A DNA stretch of 64,000 nt from the NCBI RefSeq assembly GCF_026168105.1, contig NZ_LBMW01000003.1, forward strand, positions 248,001-312,000, read 5' to 3'. Of the stretch, positions 30,714 to 39,348 are shown piece after piece. This DNA comes from Streptomyces hygroscopicus (GTDB taxonomy: Bacteria; Actinomycetota; Actinomycetes; Streptomycetales; Streptomycetaceae). The position numbers and the translations under genes are program-made. Within the stretch, counting starts at the first letter, position 1. Each line of letters starts with the position of its first letter. The notes below the pieces were generated by a model. The model had not been told where the DNA came from, did no database searches, and worked only from the letters and a program-made list of their open reading frames with translations.

Positions 30714-30910
30714 GTGACGATGCGGGAGCTTGAGCGCAAGGACAACCTGCCGTGGCGGACAGTCCGCAAGGCCGTGGACTCGGTCTGGCCCGAGTGCGGA
30801 ATAGGCTCCCGCCATGGGCCGCCGCTTGGACCCGTACAAGCCGGTGGATCAACGGGCAGGGGGCGTAAGCATCGTCAGACGCATACGACCCGTGCCCTCG
30901 ACCCGATGCG
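30714..30910 (+). pseudogene. IS21-type transposase (IstA) N-terminal remnant
   Basis: Fragments in two frames resemble an IS21 IstA N-terminus: RELERKDNLPWRTVRKAV (helix-turn-helix part), then RRLDPYKPVDQ, then RKHRQTHTTR, which corresponds to the usual RKQRHT segment. The frame changes and the rest of the gene is missing. Confidence 0.5.
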
Positions 30911-30919
30911 GGTCCCCGG

Positions 30920-31440
30920 TCAGTGCCGTCCGGCCGTGCGGCGGCGCATCACGAACAGTACGCCTGCACCGGCGGCGATCACCGCGGCGGCCGACCCGGC
31001 GATCAGACCGGCCTCGCTGCCGCCTCCGGTCTCGGCGAGTCCGGTCCCCGCAGCAGGCGAGGACGCGGACGTCGAGGGGACCGGGGACGTCGAGGCCGGA
31101 GGTGCGGCGGCCGGAGAGGTCGGCGTCGCGGTGGCGGTCGGGGATGCCGAGGGGGCCGGGCCGGCAGTCGGGGTACCGGACGGGTGGGAAGCGGCGGGCA
31201 CGCACGGGGTGTCCGGGGAGATGGGCAGGTCCGTCAGCCGTTCATCGACGAGACTGCCCGCCGTCACCGAGACGTTCCACTGGTAGCCCTGGAGCCACGG
31301 CACCAGGATTGTCGTGCTCACACCTGCCGCCGTGGCGTGGTCGATGTGCCCGGTGCCGACGCACCGGCCCCCGGCCGTGGAAGCCGTATGCGCCGCCCAC
31401 TCGCCGCCACCGGCCGGCCTTCGCCGCGGACCGTCGCCGT
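30920..31440 (-). pseudogene. C-terminal fragment of a sortase-anchored (LAETG) surface protein
   Basis: Read on the minus strand, the fragment shows an extracellular part (VSTTILVPWLQGYQWNVSVTAG), then a Pro/Ser/Thr/Ala-rich stalk. A LAETG sorting signal, a hydrophobic helix (AGLIAGSAAAVIAAGAGVLFV) and a basic tail MRRRTAGRH follow. LAxTG is the motif used by class E sortases of Streptomyces. The N-terminus with a signal peptide is missing: sequence upstream of about 31440 looks like debris next to an ISL3-type fragment. The gene was probably truncated by that insertion. Confidence 0.6.
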
Positions 31441-31500
31441 CGCGCCGGCCGGCGGGCCGGGAGCCGTCTCGCCGCCGTCCTGCACCTACCGGGGAGCCGG

Positions 31501-31659
31501 ATGACACTGTTTCGGGCGCTCACGGCCATGCCCGATCCGGCCTGGACCCTTCCGAAGGTGCTGGGCGTCGATGACTTCGCCACCCGCCGCGGACGGCATG
31601 ACGGCACCGTGCTGATCGACCGAGACCAGCCAGCCACACGAATTGCTGCCCGGCGGTGA
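31501..31659 (+). pseudogene. ISL3-family transposase fragment
   Basis: About 50 codons read LPKVLGVDDFATRRGRHDGTVLIDRD, which matches the start of the catalytic domain of ISL3-type transposases (VLGVDEFA.RRG..YGT). The frame ends after 53 codons, and neither end of the element is visible. Confidence 0.65.
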
Positions 31660-31795
31660 GGGGCGCGGTCGCTGCGGGGCGCGCCGATGGGCGGGTGACG
31701 CGGTCTCGGTCCTGTCCATTTGGGTGCGATGGTGTGCGAAGGGGGATCCCGATACTGTCTGAGTGTCATGTTCCGGGACTGGCACGGGGGTTGTG

Positions 31796-32263
31796 GTGAC
31801 GGGTGTGGAGATCGCGGTCGGGTACGCATTCGCGTGGCTGGTCCGGAAAGCCAAGCGGGTGGCAGGGCAGGCGGATGAGGAGGTCGACCGGGGTCTGGAA
31901 GCGGCGATGGACCGACTGCATGAGCTGATCAGTGCCAAGCTGGGGCAGGACCCCGCGCTGGAGCGGGCGGGGGAGGAGGCCGAAGCCGGGCAGATGGAGC
32001 TGTCTCCGCGCACGCGCCAGCGTCTGGAGCTGGCGGTGGAGGACGCCGCCGAGCGTGACAGCGCCTTCTCCGAAGCCCTGAACCGAGCGGTCAAGGACCT
32101 TCAGGCCGCCACAACTCCCGTCGGCGGTGTCTCGGTAACCGGCGACGGCCAGGCTGTCGGCGGGGACGTGGACATCCGTGCGGAGCACGGGTCGGTCGCC
32201 GCGCTGCGGATGGGAGACGTGTCGCTGGGAAACCCTTCGGCGCCGGGGCCGGACCAGGGCTGA
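31796..32263 (+). CDS. Small helical partner protein of the NB-ARC/TPR NTPase
   Basis: This 155-residue protein begins with an amphipathic or weakly hydrophobic segment (VEIAVGYAFAWLVRKAK). A highly charged helical middle follows (GQADEEVDRGLEAAMDRLHELISAKLGQD; LSPRTRQRLELAVEDAAERDSAFSEALNRAV). The C-terminal 45 residues are Gly/Val-rich in a short-period pattern (GVSVTGDGQAVGGDVDIRAEHGSVAALRMGDVSLG) like a beta-helix edge. No family is recognised. It lies directly upstream of the STAND NTPase gene, and the sequence after its stop reads on in another frame with a similar HGSLAAGS motif. The pair is probably one functional unit. Confidence 0.7.
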   Translation: MTGVEIAVGYAFAWLVRKAKRVAGQADEEVDRGLEAAMDRLHELISAKLGQDPALERAGEEAEAGQMELSPRTRQRLELAVEDAAERDSAFSEALNRAVKDLQAATTPVGGVSVTGDGQAVGGDVDIRAEHGSVAALRMGDVSLGNPSAPGPDQG

Positions 32264-32409
32264 CCGCACCCGGCACCGACCCAAGCCCACCGGCTGACGC
32301 CGAAACCACCATCATCGCGCACCACGGCAGCCTCGCCGCCGGAAGCATCAGCCAGGTCAACTACCTTGCCGCGCCACGTCGGCCGGCCGCCTGGCCGTGC
32401 CAGGTCGGG

Positions 32410-34467
32410 GTGATCCCGCCGCGAGCGCAGTGTTTTCAGGACCGGGCGGAGGTAGCGCGGCTGCGGACGGCGCTGGCCGGCGGGGGGACCGCGGTGATCG
32501 GCCAGGTGCTGGCCGGGATGGGCGGTGTAGGCAAGACGCAGCTGGCCGCCGACTACGCCCGGCACGCTCAGGAGAGCGGTGCGGTGGACGTGTTGGTCTG
32601 GATCACCGCCGACAGCGCTGCCGCCGTCGCGGCCGGGTACGCGCAGGCCGGCATCGAGGTCCTGGGCGCCGACCCGGCCGACCTGGAAGGGGCGGCGCGG
32701 GCATTTCTGGCCTGGTTGGAGCCCAAGGCCGGGGCGAACCCGTGCCGGTGGCTGGTGGTGCTGGACGACGTTGCGGACCCGGCGGACCTGCGCGGGCTTT
32801 GGCCCCCGGCCAGCCCCCACGGCCGGACCCTCGTCACCACCCGCCGCCGTGACGCCGCCCTGACCGGGACCAGCCGCCGTTCGATCGAGGTGGGCCTGTT
32901 CACCTCCGCCGAGGCCCTCGCATACCTCACCGTCGCGCTGGCGTCCCATGGCCGCGCAGAGTCCGACGACCAGCTCAACTCCCTCGCCGACGGTCTCGGG
33001 CACTTGCCGCTGGCCCTGTCCCAAGCTGCCGCCCACCTCGCAGACTCTGGCCAGGAGATCACCGCCTACCGGGCTCTGCTTGCCGACCGCGCCACCAAGC
33101 TCGCCCACGCCGCCCCCGATACCCTGCCCGACGACCAGAACCACACCGTCGCGGCCGCCTGGTCCCTGTCGATCGACCGCGCCGACACCCTGCACCCCGT
33201 CGGCCTGGCCCGCCACCTGCTCCACCTCACCGCGATGCTCGACCCCAACGGCATTCCCATCGCCGTCCTGACCAGCCGGCCCGTCCTGGCCTGCCTCGCC
33301 GAACATCGCACCCCAGGCAAACGCCGAGGCAGCGCAGAGCAGGCAAGCGCTGTCCGGGCCGAGGAAGTGGCCAGTGCGCTGCGGGCCCTGCACCGGCTCC
33401 ACCTCATCGAACACATCCCTGACGCTCCCCGCCAGGCCGTCCGCATTCACCAGCTGGTCCAGCGCGCCGTTCGTGACACCCTCACCCTGGATCAGCACGA
33501 CCAGTACGCCTGGACCGCCGCCGACGCCCTGATCGCCGCCTGGCCCGCCATCGAACGCGACACCGCCCTCGCCCAGGTGCTGCGCGCCAACGCCTCAACC
33601 CTCATCGCATGCGCCGAGGACGCCCTGTACCGGCCCCATGCCCACCCGATTCTGTACCGAGTCGGCCAGAGCCTCGGCGAGACCGGTCAGGCTGCCGCCG
33701 CCCGCGACTACTGCCGTCATCTTGCGACCACCACCCTGAGCCGACTCGGCCCCGACCACCCCGACACCCTCACCGCTCGGTACGACCTCGCCCGGTGGCG
33801 GGGGGAGTCGGGGGATGCGAGCGGGGCCGCGGCCGCCTTGGCCGACCTGCTGACCGACCGGCTGCGGGTGTTCGGCCCCGACCACCTCGGCACCTTCCTC
33901 GCCCGGCAAGGCCTCGGCTACTGGCGGGGCCAGGCGGGAGACGTGGACGGGGCGGCGGCCGTCTTCGCCGACCTGCTGACCGACTGGCTGCGGGTGTTCG
34001 GCCCCGACCACCTCGAGACCCTCGTCGCCCGGGCCAACCTCGCCTACTGGCGGGGCCAGGCGGGGGATGTGAGCGGGGCGGCTGCCACGCTCGCCGACCT
34101 ACTGCCGGACTTCGTACGGGTGTTGGGCCCTGACCACCCCGACACCCTCATCGCCCGGGCCAACCTCGCCTACTGGCGCGGGGAATCGGGGGATGCGAGC
34201 GGGGCCGCGGCCGCCTTCGGGGACCTGCTAATCGATCGGCTGCGGGTGTTCGGCCCCGATCACCCCCGTACCCTTTCCACCCGGCAGGGACTCGCCTACT
34301 GGCGGGGCCAGGCGGGGGACGCGAGCGGGGCAGCGGCCGCCTTCGCCGCCCTGCTGCCGGACTCCGTACGGGTGCTCGGTACCGACCACCCCCAGACCCT
34401 GGTCGCCCGGAGTAACCTCGCCTACTGGCGGGGCCAGGCGGGGGAAGCGAGCGCTGCAGACCAGTAA
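32410..34467 (+). CDS. NB-ARC/TPR STAND NTPase
   Basis: This 685-residue protein has a P-loop (VLAGMGGVGKTQLAADYA), Walker B (RWLVVLDDV), an RNBS-type TLVTTRRRD and a GLGHLPLALSQAAAHLA segment (GLPL motif), so it is a signal-transduction ATPase. A winged-helix-like region (320-420) follows. The C-terminus has six 42-residue TPR-type repeats (GPDHPDTLxAR..LAYWRGQAGD.SGAAAAFADLL). The GTG at 32410 is the first ordinary start, but the frame is open back to 32260 and looks coding. The last repeat breaks off at GEASAADQ, next to IS256-type debris, so the C-terminus may be truncated. STAND proteins of this type act as sensors in signalling or phage defence. Confidence 0.82.
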   Translation: MIPPRAQCFQDRAEVARLRTALAGGGTAVIGQVLAGMGGVGKTQLAADYARHAQESGAVDVLVWITADSAAAVAAGYAQAGIEVLGADPADLEGAARAFLAWLEPKAGANPCRWLVVLDDVADPADLRGLWPPASPHGRTLVTTRRRDAALTGTSRRSIEVGLFTSAEALAYLTVALASHGRAESDDQLNSLADGLGHLPLALSQAAAHLADSGQEITAYRALLADRATKLAHAAPDTLPDDQNHTVAAAWSLSIDRADTLHPVGLARHLLHLTAMLDPNGIPIAVLTSRPVLACLAEHRTPGKRRGSAEQASAVRAEEVASALRALHRLHLIEHIPDAPRQAVRIHQLVQRAVRDTLTLDQHDQYAWTAADALIAAWPAIERDTALAQVLRANASTLIACAEDALYRPHAHPILYRVGQSLGETGQAAAARDYCRHLATTTLSRLGPDHPDTLTARYDLARWRGESGDASGAAAALADLLTDRLRVFGPDHLGTFLARQGLGYWRGQAGDVDGAAAVFADLLTDWLRVFGPDHLETLVARANLAYWRGQAGDVSGAAATLADLLPDFVRVLGPDHPDTLIARANLAYWRGESGDASGAAAAFGDLLIDRLRVFGPDHPRTLSTRQGLAYWRGQAGDASGAAAAFAALLPDSVRVLGTDHPQTLVARSNLAYWRGQAGEASAADQ
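33748..34467 (+). repeat. 126-bp in-frame tandem repeats encoding TPR units
   Basis: Units begin at 33748, 33874, 34000, 34126, 34252 and 34378, exactly 126 bp apart, the last one incomplete. Each encodes a 42-residue TPR-like pair of helices. DNA similarity between units is high enough for unequal recombination. Confidence 0.9.
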
Positions 34468-34507
34468 CGATCGTCGGTATGGGCCCCAGATCCCCACACC
34501 CTGGCCA

Positions 34508-34703
34508 ATGTGCCTTCAGCACCGACGCCCACCAGCCACCGTCGACCGGCTCACCGCCGCGATCACGGCCGAACTCCACGACGAATGGCAAGCCTTCAAC
34601 CACCGTTACCTCTCCGAAGCCCTCCATGACCGAACTCCTCACCGCCGACTCGGCCGAGGACGACGGCCAGCTTCCGCCACGAACGGAACCGAATCAGCTT
34701 GGC
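34508..34703 (+). pseudogene. IS256/Mutator-type transposase C-terminal remnant
   Basis: PPATVDRLTAAITAELHDEWQAFNHRYLSEALHD resembles the last 30-40 residues of IS256-type transposases. After a frame change the end continues as MTELLTADSAEDDGQLP with a stop shortly after. It abuts the broken end of the STAND gene. Confidence 0.5.
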
Positions 34704-35567
34704 CGGTGACCACACCACCCGATGGGACACGATCGCTTCCTGGCCAGCGGAAAGTGGACCTCACGGCAGTGACGGTCGAGTTCTCCAGGGCCTTGCGGTG
34801 CGCCCCACAGGACGCTGGTGTGAGCGATGCGACCTGACGGCGGATCTGATCGGGCACGGCAGCCAGTCAGCTTGTTCCGGTCCCTCCCGGGGCCGGTCGG
34901 GCCCGGCAGGCGCGAGTGGGGATGCAGAAGGCGTCGATTGTTCATCGATGCCTGTTTCCTGGTGCGTTGAGCCAGGTGCCCGTGGACCCGACGCGTTTGC
35001 GAAGGAAGTGAGCGGCCGAGGGCAGGAGGGCGTCGGGCCGGGCGTGGCGGGAGGCGCCGTGGATGACGTACCGTCGCAGCGGGAAACCCAACCGCTGGCA
35101 CGCGTCGTTGGTGTCGCATGCCGACGGCGGTGCGCCAAGGAGCCTCGGCCGAAAGCCCGCAACTTCCTTCAAATCCCGCGGCGTCGGCCCGGATCCTGGC
35201 TGGTCTTGTGCAGGGCGCGGTCTGCGTCCTCGACCGCAGAGTCTCGTGCGTGAGAGCCTGCCGGCGCTGGCCGGCGGACCCGTCAGGGGTGCGGGGCCGC
35301 GTTTGCCGCACGCCGGCCCATAGGACGCGCGTGCCGTGCGCCGATTCCGGCTGGCGGCAGAACGAGCCCGTCTGTGAACTTTGCGCTCGGAAAGTCTTGT
35401 TGGCCTCGTTGACATGCCGTAAGCACACGCGTTTCACTCGACACTCGTGTATGGCAACGTTGTCAGGCCGTCGGAGCGACCCGAACTGTTGCCTGTCGCC
35501 GGCGTTCCGGCTCATTCGGCGCGCCGGCACCCGATGTGCGAAGCACGAACTGCTGCGGAGGCACCCT
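34704..35567. other. Intergenic region with decayed sequence and the GH92 promoter
   Basis: About 860 bp with no gene I can support. The frames on both strands lack ribosome sites and recognisable motifs. The last 115 bp hold a LacI-type operator candidate and the start region of the mannosidase gene. Confidence 0.45.
35453..35464. promoter_or_regulatory. LacI-family operator candidate upstream of the GH92 gene
   Basis: GGCAACGTTGTC is a near-perfect palindrome with the central CAACGTTG core typical of LacI/GalR-family operators in streptomycetes. It is about 100 bp upstream of the secreted mannosidase start. The regulator is not encoded in this window. Confidence 0.5.
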
Positions 35568-38500
35568 GTGGTGAGACCCCGACTTTCAGCTGCGCCACAT
35601 AACCGAAAGACATTCCGACAACGCCTGGCCGTGGTGTCCATTCTGGGCATGGCCGCCCTCCCGCTCCCGGCGATCGGGAGCGCCCATGCCGCCGGCGCCG
35701 CGACGCCGGCCTTCGTGAAGGATCCCGCGTCCCTCGTCAACCCCCTCATCGGGACCTCCGGTGCGGTCGACACCTTCCCCGGCCCCGACATGCCGGCCGG
35801 CATGGTGCAGTGGGGTCCCGACACGACGCCCGACCGCCCTGACGGTGGCGGCTACGAGTACAACGACAACAAGATCTCCGGCTTCAGCCTCACCCACCTC
35901 TCGGGACCCGGCTGCCCCGTCGCCGGCGACCTGCCCATCCTGCCGGTGACCGGCGCGCTGTCGGGCAACCTCGGCAACGCGTCCGTCGGCTTCAGCCACG
36001 ACGACGAGAAGGCGGGCGTCGGGTACTACAAGGTCACCGACACGAACGGGGTCAAGACCGAGCTGACCGACACCACCCGCGCCGGCCTGGGCACCTTCAC
36101 CTTCCCCGCGGGCCTGCAGGCGAACCTGCTGTTCAAGCTCAGCGGCAGTGCCACGCAGGTGGACGGAACCCGCGTGCGGGTGGTGAACAACAAGGAAATC
36201 AGCGGCGCGATCGACAGCGGTCACTTCTGCGGCGCGAGTAACAGGTACACGCTGCACTTCGACATCAGGTTCGACCGGCCGTTCACCACGAGCGGCACCT
36301 GGGTCGGCAGCACCATCAACCCCAGCGCGACGTCGCTGAAGGCGGGCAAGGTCCAGCAGACCCCGCAGGCGTCCAAGTCGGCCCCGTTGAAGGAGAGGCA
36401 CTTCACCGTCCCGGTGAAGCCGGCCCCGACCATTCACGGGAGCGGTGGCAAGGCCTCTGGCTCGCCGTCCCCGGCCCCGAGCGCCGGCGCTACACCCGGG
36501 TCGTCCGCCGCGAGCAAGGCGGCCCAGCCCCCCACGACGGGCGCGAATGGCATGTACCTGACCTTCGATACCTCCTCGACCCCGACGGTGAGTGCGAAGG
36601 TCGGCATCTCGTACACAAGTGACGCGGGCGCGGCGGACAACCTCACCACCGAGATCAAGAATTGGAACCTCGACGCCGTCGAGCAGGCGAACCACGACGC
36701 CTGGAACGCGGTGCTGAACAAGATCCAGGTCGGCGGCGGGTCCTCGGACCAGCAGCTGCAGTTCTACACGGCGCTCTACCACACGCTGCTGCATCCGAAC
36801 GTCTTCTCGGACGACAACGGCCAGTACATGGGCATGGACAACCAGGTCCACAAGCTGACCGGAGGACAGCAGGCCCAGTACGCCAACTACTCGGGCTGGG
36901 ACACCTACCGCTCACAGACCCAGCTGATGGCGCTGGTCGAGCCCAAGGTCGCAAGCGACGTCGTCACCTCGATGCTCAACGGCTACGACCAGACGGGCCT
37001 CCTGCCCAAGTGGGCTTCGAACAACGGCGAGAGTTACGTGATGGTCGGTGACCCGGCAGCCGGCATCGTCGCCGACGCCTACGCCTTCGGCGCGAAGGGC
37101 TTCGACACCGCGAAGGCGCTCGCCGCGATGGAGCACGAGGCCACGGTCCCGAACAACGACCGCCCCGGCGAGTCGGTGCGGGACGCGATGGGCTACCTCC
37201 CACTGGACGAGAACGACTACGGCTGCTGCAACTTCTACGGCCCGGTTTCCACGCAGCTGGAGTACGACTCCGCCGACTACGCCCTCGCCGCCTTCGCGAA
37301 GTCGCTGGGCAGGACGGCCGTCTATGAGAAGTTCGCCACCCGCGCCAACGACTGGATGAACGTCTTCAACCCGCAGACCGGCTACATGCAGGGCAAGAAC
37401 AAGAACGGCCAGTTCGCGGGCGGTTTCACCCCGGGCACCTCGAACGGCTTCGTGGAGGGCACCTCCGCCCAGTACACGCCCATGGTCCCGTTCGACCTCA
37501 AGCAGCTAATCCAGGCGCGCGGCGGTGACAAGGCGTACTCGTCCTTCCTGGACAGCCTGCTCGGCAACATCACGAACCCTGGCAACACCAACGCCAACCT
37601 GAGCAACGAGCCCAGCGTGGAGATCCCCTGGGAGTACGACTACACGGGTCAGCCGTGGAAGACTCAGGCGGCCGTCCGCGAGGTCCAGCAGGGCCTGTAC
37701 TTCAACGCTCCGGTCGGCTCGTTCGGCAACGACGACCTCGGCGCGATGAGCTCCTGGTACGTCTGGTCCGAACTCGGCATGTACCCCGAGACCCCGGGCA
37801 CGGACACTCTGGCGCTGGGCAGCCCGGCGTTCCCGGTGGCCAAGGTGACCTTCGCAGGCGGCAAGTCGGTGCGGATCAACGCGCCGCAGGCCGCACCCAA
37901 CGCTCCGTACGTGCAGTCGCTCGACGTCGGGGGCAAGGAGTGGCAGACCTCCTGGCTGACGTACCAGCAGCTCAAGGGCGCGGGCACCATCGACTTCACG
38001 CTCGGCACCCAGCCCAACACGTCCTGGGCGTCTAACCCGTTGGCGGCGCCGCCGTCGGACACCACGGGCGGCGGCCGCGTGCTGGCAGCCACCGGTCCCT
38101 CCAGCGACGGCCTGGTGCTCCAACCGGGCGCGCCCGGTAACGGCACACTCGGCCTGACCAACCTCGACAGCAAGGCTGTCACGGTCGACTGGAAGGCGAC
38201 GGCGCCCTCCGGCGTCACGCTCGACACGACGTCCGGCTCGATGACGGTGCCCGCCTCGGGCAGCGCTGAGGCGAAGGTCCACGTGACGGCGGGCGCGAAC
38301 GAGGGAACCTACCCGGTCACCTTCGCGCTGACCGACCACAGCACCGGTTCGCCGCTGAGCGGGGCGACTCTCCGCGTGGCCGTGGCCAAGGCCGGCGCGC
38401 TGTGGCCGTACGACACCAACGAGGGCATCTACCCGGACGGCGCCACCTTCTCGGGCGGCTTCGACAGCTACGGTTGGGCCCTCTCACAGAACGCGCTGTC

Positions 38501-38981
38501 GGCAGCAGGAGTCACGAGCGGCTCCATCGTCACGGTCGACGGCATCTCCTACGCCTGGCCGACAGTGACGTCCGGTCAGCTGGACAACCTCGAGATGGCC
38601 GGCCAGACCGTCCCGATGCCGGCCGGCACGTCGGGTGCGTCGCTGGGCCTGCTGGGTACGGCGACCGGCGCGCCGACCGACGGAACCGGGGTCTCGGGCA
38701 CGGTGACCGTCACCTACACCGACGGCACCACCTCCAAGGCGACGGTCGGCTTCTCGGACTGGACCCTCAACGCCGGGACGAGCAAACCGCTCCCGGGTGA
38801 CACGACGGCCGTCACGACGGCCTACCGGAACACCGGCAGCGGGGGCCGGGACAACGTGAAGACCTACGTCTTCGCCACGAAGGTACCGTTGGATGCGTCC
38901 AAGCAGGTGGCGTCGATCACGCTGCCGGTGACGGGCGCGACGGGCACCGACCACCTGTTCGCCTACGGCTTCAGCAAGTAA
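35568..38981 (+). CDS. Secreted GH92 family alpha-mannosidase
   Basis: This 1137-residue protein has a signal peptide (RQRLAVVSILGMAALPLPAIGSAHA). The GH92 N-terminal beta-sandwich follows (VNPLIGTSGAVDTFPGPDMPAGMVQWGPDT, FSLTHLSGPGC). The (alpha/alpha)6 catalytic part has FYTALYHTLLHPNVFSD, EPSVEIPWEYDYTGQPWKTQ and GNDDLGAMSSWYVWSELGMYP. After about residue 840 an alpha-galactosidase-associated NEW3-like domain (LGLTNLDSKAVTVDWKATAPSGV) and a C-terminal carbohydrate-binding-like beta domain follow. GH92 enzymes are exo-acting, calcium-dependent alpha-1,2/1,3/1,4-mannosidases acting on N-glycans or yeast mannan. An unusual Ser/Pro/Ala-rich stretch (about 257-325) interrupts the N-terminal domain. 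The GTG at 35568 has GGAGG at 7 bases. Confidence 0.92.
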   Translation: MVRPRLSAAPHNRKTFRQRLAVVSILGMAALPLPAIGSAHAAGAATPAFVKDPASLVNPLIGTSGAVDTFPGPDMPAGMVQWGPDTTPDRPDGGGYEYNDNKISGFSLTHLSGPGCPVAGDLPILPVTGALSGNLGNASVGFSHDDEKAGVGYYKVTDTNGVKTELTDTTRAGLGTFTFPAGLQANLLFKLSGSATQVDGTRVRVVNNKEISGAIDSGHFCGASNRYTLHFDIRFDRPFTTSGTWVGSTINPSATSLKAGKVQQTPQASKSAPLKERHFTVPVKPAPTIHGSGGKASGSPSPAPSAGATPGSSAASKAAQPPTTGANGMYLTFDTSSTPTVSAKVGISYTSDAGAADNLTTEIKNWNLDAVEQANHDAWNAVLNKIQVGGGSSDQQLQFYTALYHTLLHPNVFSDDNGQYMGMDNQVHKLTGGQQAQYANYSGWDTYRSQTQLMALVEPKVASDVVTSMLNGYDQTGLLPKWASNNGESYVMVGDPAAGIVADAYAFGAKGFDTAKALAAMEHEATVPNNDRPGESVRDAMGYLPLDENDYGCCNFYGPVSTQLEYDSADYALAAFAKSLGRTAVYEKFATRANDWMNVFNPQTGYMQGKNKNGQFAGGFTPGTSNGFVEGTSAQYTPMVPFDLKQLIQARGGDKAYSSFLDSLLGNITNPGNTNANLSNEPSVEIPWEYDYTGQPWKTQAAVREVQQGLYFNAPVGSFGNDDLGAMSSWYVWSELGMYPETPGTDTLALGSPAFPVAKVTFAGGKSVRINAPQAAPNAPYVQSLDVGGKEWQTSWLTYQQLKGAGTIDFTLGTQPNTSWASNPLAAPPSDTTGGGRVLAATGPSSDGLVLQPGAPGNGTLGLTNLDSKAVTVDWKATAPSGVTLDTTSGSMTVPASGSAEAKVHVTAGANEGTYPVTFALTDHSTGSPLSGATLRVAVAKAGALWPYDTNEGIYPDGATFSGGFDSYGWALSQNALSAAGVTSGSIVTVDGISYAWPTVTSGQLDNLEMAGQTVPMPAGTSGASLGLLGTATGAPTDGTGVSGTVTVTYTDGTTSKATVGFSDWTLNAGTSKPLPGDTTAVTTAYRNTGSGGRDNVKTYVFATKVPLDASKQVASITLPVTGATGTDHLFAYGFSK

Positions 38982-39002
38982 GGGCACGGCAGGCGCTGAC
39001 GA

Positions 39003-39046
39003 CGGCGGGCCGGTTCCCGGACGCGAGCCCGGGAACCGGCCCGCCG
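39003..39046 (+). terminator. Terminator after the GH92 gene
   Basis: An 18-bp perfect G/C-rich stem (39003-39020 with 39029-39046) lies 21 bp after the stop. Confidence 0.85.
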
Positions 39047-39261
39047 GGCGTGCGGACCCGGCAGCGTGAGGCGTTCCGGCGACAGGTGGCATGTCGAGGT
39101 TCCGCCCAGCGCGTCCCGGTACGTCCGCGCCCCCGACGGCGACCGGCGTCCCCGGCCCGCCCTGAGGTGCCGCCGTACAGCACACGGCCGCAGGCGTCCT
39201 CCTCCCGCTCCCGAGCCGACAGCCGTGGGCGGCTCCTCCGCGGGCCGCCGACAGGGCCCGG

Positions 39262-39348
39262 TCAGCCCTTTTCCAGCTTCGGTTGACCGACCCGATGCTG
39301 CAGCACTGCGAGTTGGTGCCGCAGCACCAGGAGTTCGACGTCCTTCGT
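39262..39348 (-). pseudogene. Integrase-core transposase N-terminal remnant
   Basis: On the minus strand the sequence reads DVELLVLRHQLAVLQHRVGQ and then stops after PKLEKG. This is the conserved N-terminal segment (ELLVLRHQLAVLRRQV) of integrase-core transposases and related proteins of actinomycetes. In another frame the text continues with ADRALSAA, which is also expected in that family. Only this piece is left. Confidence 0.55.

Noticed and set aside
31242..31829. A minus-strand protein overlapping the ISL3 fragment and the start of the small helical gene
   Set aside because: It is a shadow of the ISL3 fragment and has no motif of its own.
35118..35567. A longer start for the GH92 protein
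   Set aside because: The signal peptide starts just after the GTG at 35568, which has GGAGG upstream; residues before it are Arg/Cys-rich noise.
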